Positions 8,344 to 15,373 are shown, counted from the first letter of the stretch. The stretch is DNA of 64,000 nucleotides from Prevotella sp. E13-17 (GCF_022024035.1 NZ_CP091787.1:806001-870000), one strand, 5' to 3'. Made by a program: numbers and translations. The notes: generated from the sequence alone by a model not told the origin.

Positions 8344-8960
8344 AGCTTGCGTACCAAGGGTTCGATAACCTTTGGTACGTAAGTTTCTATAGACTCGTTT
8401 CGTTTTACTCGTCCGCGTATTTCGGTGCTCGAGATGTCGAGCAACTCTGTATTGGCTACGCTCACGTTGGCTGGCAGCGAAGCTGTGTCAATCTCGCAGC
8501 CGCGTCGGGGATAGACCACTATCTGATGGTTGTTAAGAATGTCATCGGCTCTGTACCAGCGATGGAAGTTCTGCCAGTTGTCGCCCCCTATTAATAATAT
8601 AAAGGTGTGCTCTGGGAAGTCCTTACTGAGTTGTTGCAGTGTGTTCCATGTGTATGAAGGCCTGGGCAGGTGGAACTCATAGTCGCAGGCCTTGAGCCCT
8701 TCCTCATCCTGAAGGGCAGCTTTGGTCAGCTCAAAGCGTAGCTTTTCATCCAGCAGAGTGCCACGGTCCTTCAGTGGGTTCTGCGGAGAAACCATAAACC
8801 ATATCTCGTCAAGTCCAGCTATTTTCAGCAGTTGCTTTGCCAACGAGATATGGCCTATGTGTATAGGGTTGAACGAACCGCCGAGGAGACCGATGGACCT
8901 CCCCCGGCCCCTCCCAAGGAGGGGAGTGCCTTGCGGGTATGTGTGACTTTCGCTTTCCAT
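8334..8960 (-). CDS. nadD: Nicotinate-nucleotide adenylyltransferase with repeat-derived N-terminal extension
   Basis: NadD joins nicotinate mononucleotide and ATP to form deamido-NAD in the cytoplasm. GLLGGSFNPIHIGH is the nucleotidyltransferase signature, including the HxGH motif, and SSTEIRGR near the C-terminus is the second conserved motif. The first 21 residues are unusual: codons 9-21 (PQGTPLLGRGRGR) are a GC-rich repeat (8898-8937) also found in gmk. The true core begins right after it, so the repeat has extended the N-terminus in frame. The gene is last in a yicC/DUF559/gmk/nadD series and is 37 bp from gmk. Its final codons contain a hairpin that may terminate the convergent FkbH-like transcript. 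Confidence 0.92.
   Translation of the reverse strand: MESESHTYPQGTPLLGRGRGRSIGLLGGSFNPIHIGHISLAKQLLKIAGLDEIWFMVSPQNPLKDRGTLLDEKLRFELTKAALQDEEGLKACDYEFHLPRPSYTWNTLQQLSKDFPEHTFILLIGGDNWQNFHRWYRADDILNNHQIVVYPRRGCEIDTASLPANVSVANTELLDISSTEIRGRVKRNESIETYVPKVIEPLVRKLYR
8350..8379 (+). terminator. Hairpin after the FkbH-like gene, inside nadD coding sequence
   Basis: CGTACCAAGGGTT (8350-8362) and AACCTTTGGTACG (8367-8379) pair over 13 bp with one G-T pair and a CGAT loop, six bases after the FkbH-like stop codon. No strong T-run follows, so it may stabilise the 3' end rather than terminate by itself. It encodes part of the NadD C-terminus on the other strand. Confidence 0.5.
8898..8937 (-). repeat. 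GC-rich palindromic repeat, copy A (in nadD)
   Basis: The copy contains CCCCTCC-CAA-GGAGGGG, a perfect 7-bp stem, flanked by CCTCCCCCGG and GTGCCTTGCGGG. It matches copy B at nearly every position. It is read in frame as residues 9-21 of NadD. Confidence 0.9.
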
Positions 8961-8997
8961 TTCCTCAAGCCCCTGATTCTGTTTACACTCCCTCCTC

Positions 8998-9639
8998 TTA
9001 GATGAGCTCGGGCGCGTTTAGGAATCTTGCTATGATTTCCAGTGTCTCCTGCTTGGCTTTTTCCAGGTCGTCGTTCACGATGATATGGTCAAACTGGGGC
9101 GCAAACGTCATTTCGTATTCAGCCTTTGCCAGTCGTTCGGCAATAGCCTCGGGTGTATCTGTGGCACGACCTTCCAAGCGGCGGCGCAGTTCCTCTACCG
9201 AGGGTGGCTGAATGAACAGGCTGAGTGCCTCTTCGCCATAGAACTTCTTGATGTTGATGCCACCTTTCACGTCAACGTCGAACACCACGTTCTGTCCGGC
9301 CTCGCGTTGGCGCTCCACCTGCTGCTTCAAGGTGCCGTAGAAGCGATCTTGATAAACCTCTTCATACTCCAGAAACTCATCGTTCTGAATCTTCGCCTTA
9401 AACTCCTCGGGTGTCAGGAAGAAGTATTCCACACCATTCTGCTCAGTGCCACGAGGTGCACGCGAGGTGCAAGAGATTGAAAAATACAATTTCAGCTCAG
9501 GATGCTCCTTCATCAGCCACTGCACGATGGTTGATTTGCCGCTGCCGGAGGGGGCACTGAAGATGACTAACCTCCCCCGACCCCTCCCAAGGAGGGGAGC
9601 GCCTTGCGGATTTCCTGATGTTGTTGTTTTATTGTTCAT
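8998..9639 (-). CDS. gmk: Guanylate kinase with repeat-derived N-terminal extension
   Basis: Gmk phosphorylates GMP (and dGMP) to GDP with ATP. FSAPSGSGKST is the P-loop, SCTSRAPRGTEQNGVEYFF is the GMP-binding segment, and the C-terminus ends in the usual lid and helix. The 213-residue length is slightly above the family norm because codons 11-23 (PQGAPLLGRGRGR) come from the GC-rich repeat at 9571-9609. The enzyme core (LVIFSAPSG) starts at the next codon. The ATG overlaps the stop of the upstream DUF559 gene by 4 bp, suggesting translational coupling. yicC, gmk and nadD are commonly neighbours in Bacteroidales; here a DUF559 gene separates the first two. Confidence 0.93.
   Translation of the reverse strand: MNNKTTTSGNPQGAPLLGRGRGRLVIFSAPSGSGKSTIVQWLMKEHPELKLYFSISCTSRAPRGTEQNGVEYFFLTPEEFKAKIQNDEFLEYEEVYQDRFYGTLKQQVERQREAGQNVVFDVDVKGGINIKKFYGEEALSLFIQPPSVEELRRRLEGRATDTPEAIAERLAKAEYEMTFAPQFDHIIVNDDLEKAKQETLEIIARFLNAPELI
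9571..9609 (-). repeat. GC-rich palindromic repeat, copy B (in gmk)
   Basis: CCTCCCCCGACC, then CCTCCCAAGGAGGGG, then AGCGCCTTGCGG. It differs from copy A by only a few bases and lies in the same reading frame of its host gene. It is in inverted orientation relative to copy D at 10137-10170. Confidence 0.9.
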
Positions 9640-10091
9640 TGATTGTTTATTGCCTGTTTTATGGTATCTATTACCTTTTCTATGTTACAAATAACCTCCT
9701 CATTAGTGAAGCGTATCACCTCAAAACCATATTGGTTTAGGTATCTCGTGCGTTCTTTATCGTTCATGGGATGGTCACCAATATAATGATAGCCTCCATC
9801 AACCTCGACAACAAGTTGTTTCTCTAAACAAACAAAATCTGGAATATAACCATAAATTGGATGTTGCCGTCTGAATCGCACGCCTAGATTCTTGTGTCTG
9901 AGATATTCCCATAACGCCGACTCTGCGGGAGTCATATACCGACGATTACTTTTGGCATTTCTCAGCAGTAGTTTATAGGTAGAACCATCTGTCGTCTCGT
10001 ATCGGAACCTCCCTCGCTCCTTCTCAGGGAGAGGAGCACCTAGCGTATTGATGTCCTCTTCTCTATGTTGTGAATCAACAAGATCATTCAT
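9636..10091 (-). CDS. DUF559 endonuclease-domain protein
   Basis: This 151-residue protein has the DUF559 signature of a small restriction-endonuclease-like (Vsr-related) fold. MTPAESALWEYLRHKNLGVRFRRQHPIYGYIPDF holds the helix and first acidic position, and LVVEVDGGYH the second acidic motif. DUF559 proteins are presumed DNA nucleases, and their cellular role is not established. The first 28 codons are not part of the domain. Codons 17-28 (LGAPLPEKERGR) are a diverged copy of the same repeat found in gmk and nadD. The gene sits between yicC and gmk and is bounded by inverted copies of that repeat, so it looks like an inserted cassette. Confidence 0.8.
   Translation of the reverse strand: MNDLVDSQHREEDINTLGAPLPEKERGRFRYETTDGSTYKLLLRNAKSNRRYMTPAESALWEYLRHKNLGVRFRRQHPIYGYIPDFVCLEKQLVVEVDGGYHYIGDHPMNDKERTRYLNQYGFEVIRFTNEEVICNIEKVIDTIKQAINNQ
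10008..10043 (-). repeat. GC-rich palindromic repeat, diverged copy C (in DUF559 gene)
   Basis: CCTCCCTCGCTCCTTCTCAG followed by GGAGAGGAGCACCTAG keeps the layout of copies A and B with several changes. It is again read in the same frame, giving PLPEKERGR where the others give PLLGRGRGR. Confidence 0.65.
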
Positions 10092-10136
10092 ACTTCATTA
10101 TCTAATGATGGTATCCCTTCTACCGGTGCCCGTTAG

Positions 10137-10170
10137 GCCCCCCCCCTCCTTGGGAGGGGTCGGGGGAGGT
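10137..10170 (+). repeat. GC-rich palindromic repeat, copy D (inverted, next to yicC stop)
   Basis: On the plus strand it reads CCTCCTTGGGAGGGG then TCGGGGGAGG, the exact complement of the core of copy B. It ends one base before the yicC stop codon, so it lies between yicC and the DUF559 gene and outside any coding frame. Confidence 0.85.
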
Positions 10171-10171
10171 T

Positions 10172-11047
10172 TTACAGCGCATTCAGCACCTGTTCCTTAA
10201 TCTGCTCCAGCTCGTCTTTCATCTGCACCACGATGTTCTGCATCTCGGCCTGGTTCGACTTCGATCCTGTGGTGTTGATTTCGCGTCCCATCTCCTGAGC
10301 GATGAATCCCAGTTTCTTTCCCTGGCCGTGATCGTTAGCCATCGTCTCGCGGAAGTATTTCAGATGGTTTGTCAGACGCTGTTTCTCCTCGCTGATGTCC
10401 AACTTCTCAATGTAATAGATGAGCTCCTGCTCCAACCGGTTCTTGTCGTACTCCACACCAGGAATCTGCTGCAGACCCTCTACAATGCGCTGACGAATCT
10501 TCTCTACGCGGCTCTTCTCGTAAGGCTCGATCTCTGCCAACAGACGCTCAATGTTATCCACCTTCTCGGTGAACTTCTTCTCGAGTGCGGCACCCTCCTG
10601 TTTGCGGAAGTCAACCAGTGCTTCAATAGCACTTTCTACGGCTTGACGTGCGGCCACCCATTCCTCGTCGCTGAGTTCTTCTTGCTCGGTCTTGGTCAGC
10701 ACGTCTGGCATGCGTGTCAGCGTGTAGAGCCAGTCAGCTGGTTCTGGTATGCCAACCTTCTCTGCCACGTCTTTCAGTTGATGGTAGTAGTTTTCTACCA
10801 GTGCAGTGTTGATAGGGGTGGCATCAACACCGGTATTTTTCTCAATCCACAGTGCGAAGTCCACCTTTCCGCGTTCAACCGAAGTGGCAATCATCTGACG
10901 TATCTCCATCTCCTTTTCGCGATAGAGTGGGGCGATGCGTGTGCTCAGGTCCAATTGCTTGGAGTTGAGCGATTTTATTTCGGCAGTGATTTTCTTGTCT
11001 TTGAATGCTACGACTGCCTTGCCGTAGCCCGTCATTGATTGTATCAT
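10172..11047 (-). CDS. YicC family endoribonuclease
   Basis: This 291-residue protein starts MIQSMTGYGKA, the hallmark N-terminus of YicC proteins. It ends with the DUF1732 region (GQGKKLGFIAQEMGREINTTGSKSN). Enterobacterial YicC is an endoribonuclease that takes part in small-RNA decay, and the same activity is plausible here. Its middle section is helical and charged, as usual, and the length is normal. It lies 25 bp after the lipoprotein gene and upstream of DUF559/gmk/nadD. The association of yicC with gmk is widespread in bacteria. Confidence 0.88.
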   Translation of the reverse strand: MIQSMTGYGKAVVAFKDKKITAEIKSLNSKQLDLSTRIAPLYREKEMEIRQMIATSVERGKVDFALWIEKNTGVDATPINTALVENYYHQLKDVAEKVGIPEPADWLYTLTRMPDVLTKTEQEELSDEEWVAARQAVESAIEALVDFRKQEGAALEKKFTEKVDNIERLLAEIEPYEKSRVEKIRQRIVEGLQQIPGVEYDKNRLEQELIYYIEKLDISEEKQRLTNHLKYFRETMANDHGQGKKLGFIAQEMGREINTTGSKSNQAEMQNIVVQMKDELEQIKEQVLNAL

Positions 11048-11072
11048 TATCCTTTATTGCTAAAAAATATTC

Positions 11073-11465
11073 TTATTTCATCTTCCACCCTCCTTCGCTC
11101 TCTATCATTGGAACAACAATCTCTTCCATGGTAGAGTCGGCAAAGTTGAGGTTTATGAATACCTGCATGACATTGAGCGTGGAGTCCACGAGGGCACGGT
11201 TGGTCTCAATGCCGACCACACCGCCGTGCTCTTCCTGCTGTCTGACCACGAATTGCTGATAGATTTTCAGCAGCCCTTCGCGATAGCTATCGGGCAGACT
11301 GTCTGCATTGACACGCCCTTTCAGGAAGGCTTCGTAGTCGCCTGCCAGCAGACTGTTGTAGTAGGCCAGCGCCGCCTGCTGGGCTTTCTCCTCGGGAGTC
11401 GGTTCTTTGTCACAACCAGCAAAGACCAGCACCAGTGTCGCAATCGCAAGAATGGTTCTCTTCAT
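11073..11465 (-). CDS. Small lipoprotein, DUF4878/NTF2-like
   Basis: The 130-residue product has a lipoprotein signal peptide (MKRTILAIATLVLVFAGC) with the lipidated Cys at position 18. A roughly 110-residue domain follows. The pattern EEKAQQAALAYYNSLLAGDYEAF and the closing SEGGWKMK resemble the NTF2-like DUF4878 fold found in many Bacteroidetes lipoproteins. No catalytic residues are apparent. It lies 6 bp downstream of der and 25 bp upstream of yicC, so it is probably co-transcribed with them. Function unknown. Confidence 0.7.
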   Translation of the reverse strand: MKRTILAIATLVLVFAGCDKEPTPEEKAQQAALAYYNSLLAGDYEAFLKGRVNADSLPDSYREGLLKIYQQFVVRQQEEHGGVVGIETNRALVDSTLNVMQVFINLNFADSTMEEIVVPMIESEGGWKMK

Positions 11466-11471
11466 CAGCTC

Positions 11472-12785
11472 TTATTTCTGTCGTACAAACACGTTGATAG
11501 GCGAGCCTGTCAGCGTCCAGTTCTCACGAATCTTGTTCTCCAAGAAACGCTTGTAGGGCTCTTTGATATACTGAGGCAAGTTGGCATAGAAGATAAATGT
11601 AGGTATCTGCGTGTCTGGCACTTGCGATACGTACTTAATCTTGATATACTTACCTTTGATTGAGGGTGGGGGTGTTGCTTCCACGATGGGCAGCATCACC
11701 TCGTTCAATTTCGAGGTGCCAATCTTCACCTTTCGGTTCAGATAAACCTCCTTAGCCGTTTCCAAGACCTTGAAGATGCGCTGCTTGGTCAGTGCCGATG
11801 CAAAGATAATGGGGAAGTCAACGAATGGTGCCATGCGCTTGCGGATGGCCTGTTCGAAGGTGTCTATGACTACCTGCGATTTCTCTTCTACCAAGTCCCA
11901 CTTGTTGACCACCACGACCAAGCTCTTGTTGTTCTTCTGGATGAGCTGGAAGATGTTCATGTCCTGAGCTTCGATACCGCGGGTGGCATCAAGCATCAAG
12001 ATACAAACATCGCTGTTCTCAATAGCGCGGATAGAACGCATCACGCTATAGAACTCCAAGTCTTCCGACACCTTGTTCTTACGACGGATACCGGCGGTGT
12101 CCACCAGATAGAAGTCAAAACCGAACTTGTCATAGCGTGTATAGATAGAGTCACGTGTCGTACCGGCAATGTCGGTCACGATGTGACGGTCTTCGCCGAT
12201 AAAGGCATTGATGATGCTCGACTTGCCAGCGTTGGGACGACCAACCACCGCAAAGCGGGGAATGCCGTCTTCTGCCTCGTCCTTCTGTTTCTCGGGCAGC
12301 GCCTCCAGCACCTTGTCCAGCAGGTCGCCCGTACCACTACCCGTGGCAGCGCTGATGCAGTATGGATCGCCCAGTCCCAACTTGTAGAAGTCGTATTGTC
12401 CGTACAGGTCCTTACCATCGTCAGCCTTGTTGGCCACCAGTATCACTGGCAGCTTGGCACGGCGCAGGATCTGAGCCACGTCCATGTCCCAGTCTGTCAC
12501 GCCGTTCTTTATGTCGCAAAGAAACAGCACCAGGTCGGCCTCTTCGGTGGCCACCAGCACCTGCTTGCGAATCTCTTCTTCAAAAACGTCATCGCTGTTG
12601 ACTACCCAACCGCCCGTATCTACTACCGAGAACTCGCGTCCGCACCATTCGCACTTGCCGTACTGGCGGTCACGTGTAGTGCCGGCTTCGTCGCTCACGA
12701 TAGCTTGTCGGCTGTTAGTCAGTCTATTAAACAAAGTGGACTTTCCCACATTGGGACGTCCTACAATCGCTACTAAATTTCCCAT
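11472..12785 (-). CDS. der: Ribosome biogenesis GTPase Der (EngA)
   Basis: Der is an essential GTPase needed for maturation of the 50S ribosomal subunit. The 437-residue protein has the characteristic two tandem G domains. The first P-loop is GRPNVGKST near residue 8 with DTGGW as G3. The second is GRPNAGKSS near residue 180 with DTAGI and NKWD. A KH-like C-terminal domain ends in [12 protein letters not shown]. Length and order are standard. A -7 element lies about 20 bp upstream, and era's terminator separates it from the era gene. Confidence 0.96.
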   Translation of the reverse strand: MGNLVAIVGRPNVGKSTLFNRLTNSRQAIVSDEAGTTRDRQYGKCEWCGREFSVVDTGGWVVNSDDVFEEEIRKQVLVATEEADLVLFLCDIKNGVTDWDMDVAQILRRAKLPVILVANKADDGKDLYGQYDFYKLGLGDPYCISAATGSGTGDLLDKVLEALPEKQKDEAEDGIPRFAVVGRPNAGKSSIINAFIGEDRHIVTDIAGTTRDSIYTRYDKFGFDFYLVDTAGIRRKNKVSEDLEFYSVMRSIRAIENSDVCILMLDATRGIEAQDMNIFQLIQKNNKSLVVVVNKWDLVEEKSQVVIDTFEQAIRKRMAPFVDFPIIFASALTKQRIFKVLETAKEVYLNRKVKIGTSKLNEVMLPIVEATPPPSIKGKYIKIKYVSQVPDTQIPTFIFYANLPQYIKEPYKRFLENKIRENWTLTGSPINVFVRQK

Positions 12786-12804
12786 AATACGTATTATTTG
12801 GGTG

Positions 12805-12812
12805 CAAAGTTA
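12805..12812 (-). promoter_or_regulatory. -7 element upstream of der
   Basis: TAACTTTG on the minus strand, about 20 bp from the der ATG at 12785, matches the Bacteroidetes -7 consensus. I see no matching TTTG at the expected distance. Confidence 0.55.
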
Positions 12813-12851
12813 CGAAAAATATTCCGAAACACATCGTGCTTCGGAATATTT
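12813..12851 (-). terminator. Intrinsic terminator of era
   Basis: On the minus strand AAATATTCCGAA (12851-12840) and TTCGGAATATTT (12828-12817) form a perfect 12-bp stem with an 11-nt loop. A T-run begins at the end of the stem. It lies just after the era stop codon and before the der promoter element. Confidence 0.8.
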
Positions 12852-12858
12852 CTTACTG

Positions 12859-13743
12859 TTATTCAGGGTTATACCCGAAATTATCAAGTTCCTTTTTCGA
12901 CGAGCGCCAGTCCTTATCTACCTTGACAAAAATCTCCAGGAAGATATGTTTGTCGAAGAACTTCTCCAGCGTCTTGCGGGCTTCTGTAGAAACCTTCTTC
13001 AGTGCCACGCCCTGATGGCCAATGATGATGCCCTTTTGCGAGTCGCGCTCCACGTAGATTACGGCGTTGATGTGTATCTGTCGGTCGTCCTCCTTGAAGC
13101 GCTCCACCACCACCTCCACCGAGTAGGGTATCTCCTTGTCGTAGTACAGCAGAATCTTCTCGCGGATAATCTCGCTGACAAAAAAACGGGCCGGTTTGTC
13201 GGTCAACTGGTCTTTGTCGAAGAAGGCCGGACTCTCTGGCAGCAACTCTTGGATGCGCTTCAGCAGGATGTCGGTGCCAAACTTGTTCTTGGCCGAGATG
13301 GGCAGAATCTCTGCGTTGGGCAGTAGCGAGTGCCATTTCGTGACAATGTCGCCCAGTGTCTTCTGGTCGCTCTCGTCTATCTTGTTGATCAGCAGAATCA
13401 CGGGGATGGTCATCTTCTGCACCTTCTCCAGAAAGTCCATGTTCTTCTCGGGGTTCTCCACCACGTCGGTCACGTAGAGCAGCACGTCGGCATCGGTCAG
13501 CGCACTCTCCGAGAAAGCCAGCATCGACTCCTGCAACTTGTAGTTGGGCTTCAGCACACCTGGCGTGTCAGAAAACACAATCTGCATGTCGTCGGTGTTC
13601 ACGATGCCCATAATGCGGTGGCGTGTGGTCTGTGCCTTAAACGTAGCAATGCTGATACGCTCTCCCACCAGCTGGTTCATCAGTGTTGACTTACCCACAT
13701 TGGGGTTTCCTACAATGTTTACAAATCCTGCTTTATGTTTCAT
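12859..13743 (-). CDS. era: GTPase Era
   Basis: Era binds the 3' end of 16S rRNA and helps mature the 30S subunit. The 294-residue protein has a G domain (GNPNVGKST, DTPGV, NKID) followed by a KH domain. GHQGVALKKVSTEARK is the GxxG-type RNA-binding loop. The length is normal. The gene is separated from the downstream der by an intrinsic terminator, so the two neighbouring GTPase genes are probably separate transcription units. No clear consensus promoter was found directly upstream. Confidence 0.96.
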   Translation of the reverse strand: MKHKAGFVNIVGNPNVGKSTLMNQLVGERISIATFKAQTTRHRIMGIVNTDDMQIVFSDTPGVLKPNYKLQESMLAFSESALTDADVLLYVTDVVENPEKNMDFLEKVQKMTIPVILLINKIDESDQKTLGDIVTKWHSLLPNAEILPISAKNKFGTDILLKRIQELLPESPAFFDKDQLTDKPARFFVSEIIREKILLYYDKEIPYSVEVVVERFKEDDRQIHINAVIYVERDSQKGIIIGHQGVALKKVSTEARKTLEKFFDKHIFLEIFVKVDKDWRSSKKELDNFGYNPE

Positions 13744-13843
13744 ATCATCTGTTTAAGTTTTGCAAATTTCGCTATTTTTCTTGTAATATGCAAATTCTTT
13801 GTATCCTTTTTCACAATCATCGCCATTCTTCCGTTTTATTTTG

Positions 13844-13851
13844 TACCTTTG
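13844..13851 (+). promoter_or_regulatory. -7 element upstream of the TSCPD gene
   Basis: TACCTTTG lies 50 bp before the ATG at 13902. No convincing -33 TTTG is present at 19-21 bp, so support is partial. Confidence 0.5.
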
Positions 13852-13901
13852 CACCAGCAAACTGTTTCATCAAAAAATAGGAATCATCAGACAATATCTT
13901 T

Positions 13902-14171
13902 ATGAAGACAAAACATATCCTCTACGAGACACAGGGCACCTGCTCTAAACTGATTGACGTCACTGCCGACGAGAACAACATCATCCAGCAGGTGTTCTTT
14001 GTGGGCGGTTGCAATGGCAACCTGCAGGGCGTCAGCAAGTTGGTCACCGGTCAGCACATCGACGATGTCATCAGCAAGCTCAATGGCATTCATTGCGGTG
14101 TGCGCAGCACCTCGTGTCCCGATCAACTCTGTCGTGCGCTGGAACAACTCAAGGCTGCTCCTTTGGCATAA
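13902..14171 (+). CDS. TSCPD domain-containing protein (TIGR03905 family)
   Basis: This 89-residue protein consists of one TSCPD domain. VGGCNGNLQGVSKLVTG and the motif TSCPDQLCRAL near the C-terminus identify it. TSCPD domains occur at the C-terminus of some ribonucleotide reductases and as stand-alone proteins. Clustered Cys residues (the CGVRSTSCPDQLC segment) suggest metal or Fe-S binding, but the stand-alone proteins have no proven role. The gene stands alone between era and a 22-bp-period palindrome array that begins about 50 bp after its stop codon, so its transcript may run through the array. Confidence 0.85.
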   Translation: MKTKHILYETQGTCSKLIDVTADENNIIQQVFFVGGCNGNLQGVSKLVTGQHIDDVISKLNGIHCGVRSTSCPDQLCRALEQLKAAPLA

Positions 14172-14221
14172 CGATATTTGTTAGCCCCTTTTCTCACTTC
14201 ATCCACGCCGTTTGAACAGCC

Positions 14222-14507
14222 AATAGTGGCACTCTCGACGTGCAGTAGCGGTACTCTTGACGTGCAGTAGTGCCACTCTTGACGTGCAAAAGTGGCACTA
14301 TTGTCCTCGTTCTAGCCCCTAGAAATGTCGATTCTAGCCCCTAGATACACCCATTCTAGCCCCTGGATGCCCTGGTTCTAGCCCCTAGAAATACCGTTTA
14401 TAGCCCCTAGAATCAAATTCAAACCATAACTTTTGCAAGTAGAAAGCCCCAGTATTAAGCATCAATAGTGCCACTCTTAGCATGCAAAAGTGCCACTATT
14501 GTTATGC
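14222..14507. repeat. 22-bp-period array of short inverted repeats, locus 1
   Basis: Thirteen 22-bp units run from 14222 to 14507. Nine or ten have an inverted-repeat core whose centre falls every 22 bp: 14229, 14273, 14295, 14317, 14339, 14361, 14383, 14405, 14471, 14493. Two core types occur in the same register: AGTG-S-CACT (units 1, 3, 4, 12, 13) and TTCTAG-CCC-CTAGAA (units 5-9, some imperfect). The other 7-8 bases of each unit vary. Units 10 and 11 are degenerate. It fills most of the gap between the TSCPD gene and the small RNA promoter. I do not recognise it as a known element. Confidence 0.85.
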
Positions 14508-14564
14508 AATGAAGCTTTTTCTTTGCGTAAAAAGAATAACAAAAAATAAAAAGAATAGCAAAAA

Positions 14565-14596
14565 TTTGGAACTTATAGAAATTGTTCCTATCTTTG
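14565..14596 (+). promoter_or_regulatory. Consensus promoter of a small RNA
   Basis: TTTG (14565-14568), 20 bp, TATCTTTG (14589-14596): a full match to the Bacteroidetes consensus. It points into a region without an open frame and ends at a terminator about 100 nt downstream. Confidence 0.72.
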
Positions 14597-14600
14597 CAAC

Positions 14601-14703
14601 GTCAAAAGTTTCTCTTTTGACTATCCGGTAAATCCGAGAGGAGCAAGCCTTTATCGACACTACTCCAATTTAAAAGAGCTATTTCGGTAGCTCTTTTATT
14701 TTT
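14601..14703 (+). ncRNA. Candidate small RNA, about 100 nt
   Basis: The candidate begins within a few bases of the predicted RNA start with a hairpin (GTCAAAAG, loop TTTCT, CTTTTGAC; 14601-14621). A middle section contains GGAG/CTCC, and the RNA ends with a 10-bp terminator stem (14672-14697) followed by T-rich sequence. It has no credible open reading frame. Its 3' end overlaps the last codons of the convergent nuclease gene. I do not recognise a known RNA family. Confidence 0.55.
14672..14703 (+). terminator. Intrinsic terminator of the small RNA (possibly bidirectional)
   Basis: AAAAGAGCTA (14672-14681), loop TTTCGG, TAGCTCTTTT (14688-14697), then ATTTTT. The reverse strand carries a T-run after the same stem, so it could also serve the nuclease gene ending at 14696. 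Confidence 0.75.
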
Positions 14704-15319
14704 CGTATCGTTTCTTTAATAGACGGTAGAATGCTGGGTGAAGCGCAATGTGTCTATCTATGGATACGCCCTTTTTCCCCTTGAAGATAAGAACTTCAAT
14801 GGCATTTGTGTTTATTTCAAAATATTTCTTTATGTCAGCAACAAGCAGACGAGTATTGTAATCAACAGCCATATTTAGAAGTACTCTGTTGCTTTGCCCG
14901 ATAGATTCCACAAGTCTGTTGCTAACGGACGATTTTCCTGTAATCGTTTTAAGGTCGTATAGTTTGTAATTACCCTTTTGTTCAAAAATAAAGTCGGGCG
15001 TTCTGAACCCTTTGGGATTGGGTAGGATGAATACCTTGTAACCATGTTCTACTGCTTTTCTTGCAGCATTCAGCAGGTTGGGGTAGTCGCAGTCTTTTTC
15101 TCCTCCGGTGCTGTAAATGTGTGATTCGCCTTCAATAGGTGTAAATGATGGATGCCCAATGATTAGTTTTAGCTGATTAATGAAACCAGCTCCGTGACAG
15201 ATTTGTAAATCTTTTAACAGAGTGTCAATGTCGTAATAGGGCGTATTCTCGCATGCCAACAAGCATGCAATCTCTTCGGATATGCTTTCCTCTCGTTCTA
15301 TGATTTCGGCTTCAGTCAC
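14696..15319 (-). CDS. Orphan PD-(D/E)xK nuclease, CdiA C-terminal tRNase-like
   Basis: The 207-residue protein has a C-terminal half resembling the tRNA-nuclease domain at the end of some CdiA toxins. GFRTPDFIFEQ (Asp109) and YDLKT (Asp122, Lys124) form a PD...DxK active site, followed by SNRLVESIGQSNRVLL. The N-terminal half is acidic and helical with no signal peptide. The start codon is GTG; no in-frame ATG exists before the domain, and the consensus promoter at 15342-15373 places the RNA start about 16 nt upstream. No immunity gene, secretion protein or phage gene adjoins it. A small RNA gene converges on its 3' end. Whether it is a toxin, a defence nuclease or a remnant is unknown. Confidence 0.55.
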   Translation of the reverse strand: MTEAEIIEREESISEEIACLLACENTPYYDIDTLLKDLQICHGAGFINQLKLIIGHPSFTPIEGESHIYSTGGEKDCDYPNLLNAARKAVEHGYKVFILPNPKGFRTPDFIFEQKGNYKLYDLKTITGKSSVSNRLVESIGQSNRVLLNMAVDYNTRLLVADIKKYFEINTNAIEVLIFKGKKGVSIDRHIALHPAFYRLLKKRYEK

Positions 15320-15341
15320 GGTTTCTGGTAATTTAGTGGCG

Positions 15342-15373
15342 CAAAGGTACTACAATAACGCAATTCCTGCAAA
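15342..15373 (-). promoter_or_regulatory. Consensus promoter of the orphan nuclease gene
   Basis: On the minus strand TTTG (15373-15370), 20 bp, TACCTTTG (15349-15342). The predicted RNA start is about 16 nt before the GTG start codon, which supports that start. Confidence 0.75.

Noticed and set aside
10328..11038. 236-codon open frame on the + strand opposite yicC
   Set aside because: It is antisense to a well-recognised YicC gene, and its composition reflects the codon bias of that gene.
14222..14507. CRISPR array
   Set aside because: The conserved core is only 9-15 bp and the variable part 7-8 bp, far below CRISPR repeat and spacer sizes. The core changes type within the array and no cas genes are present.
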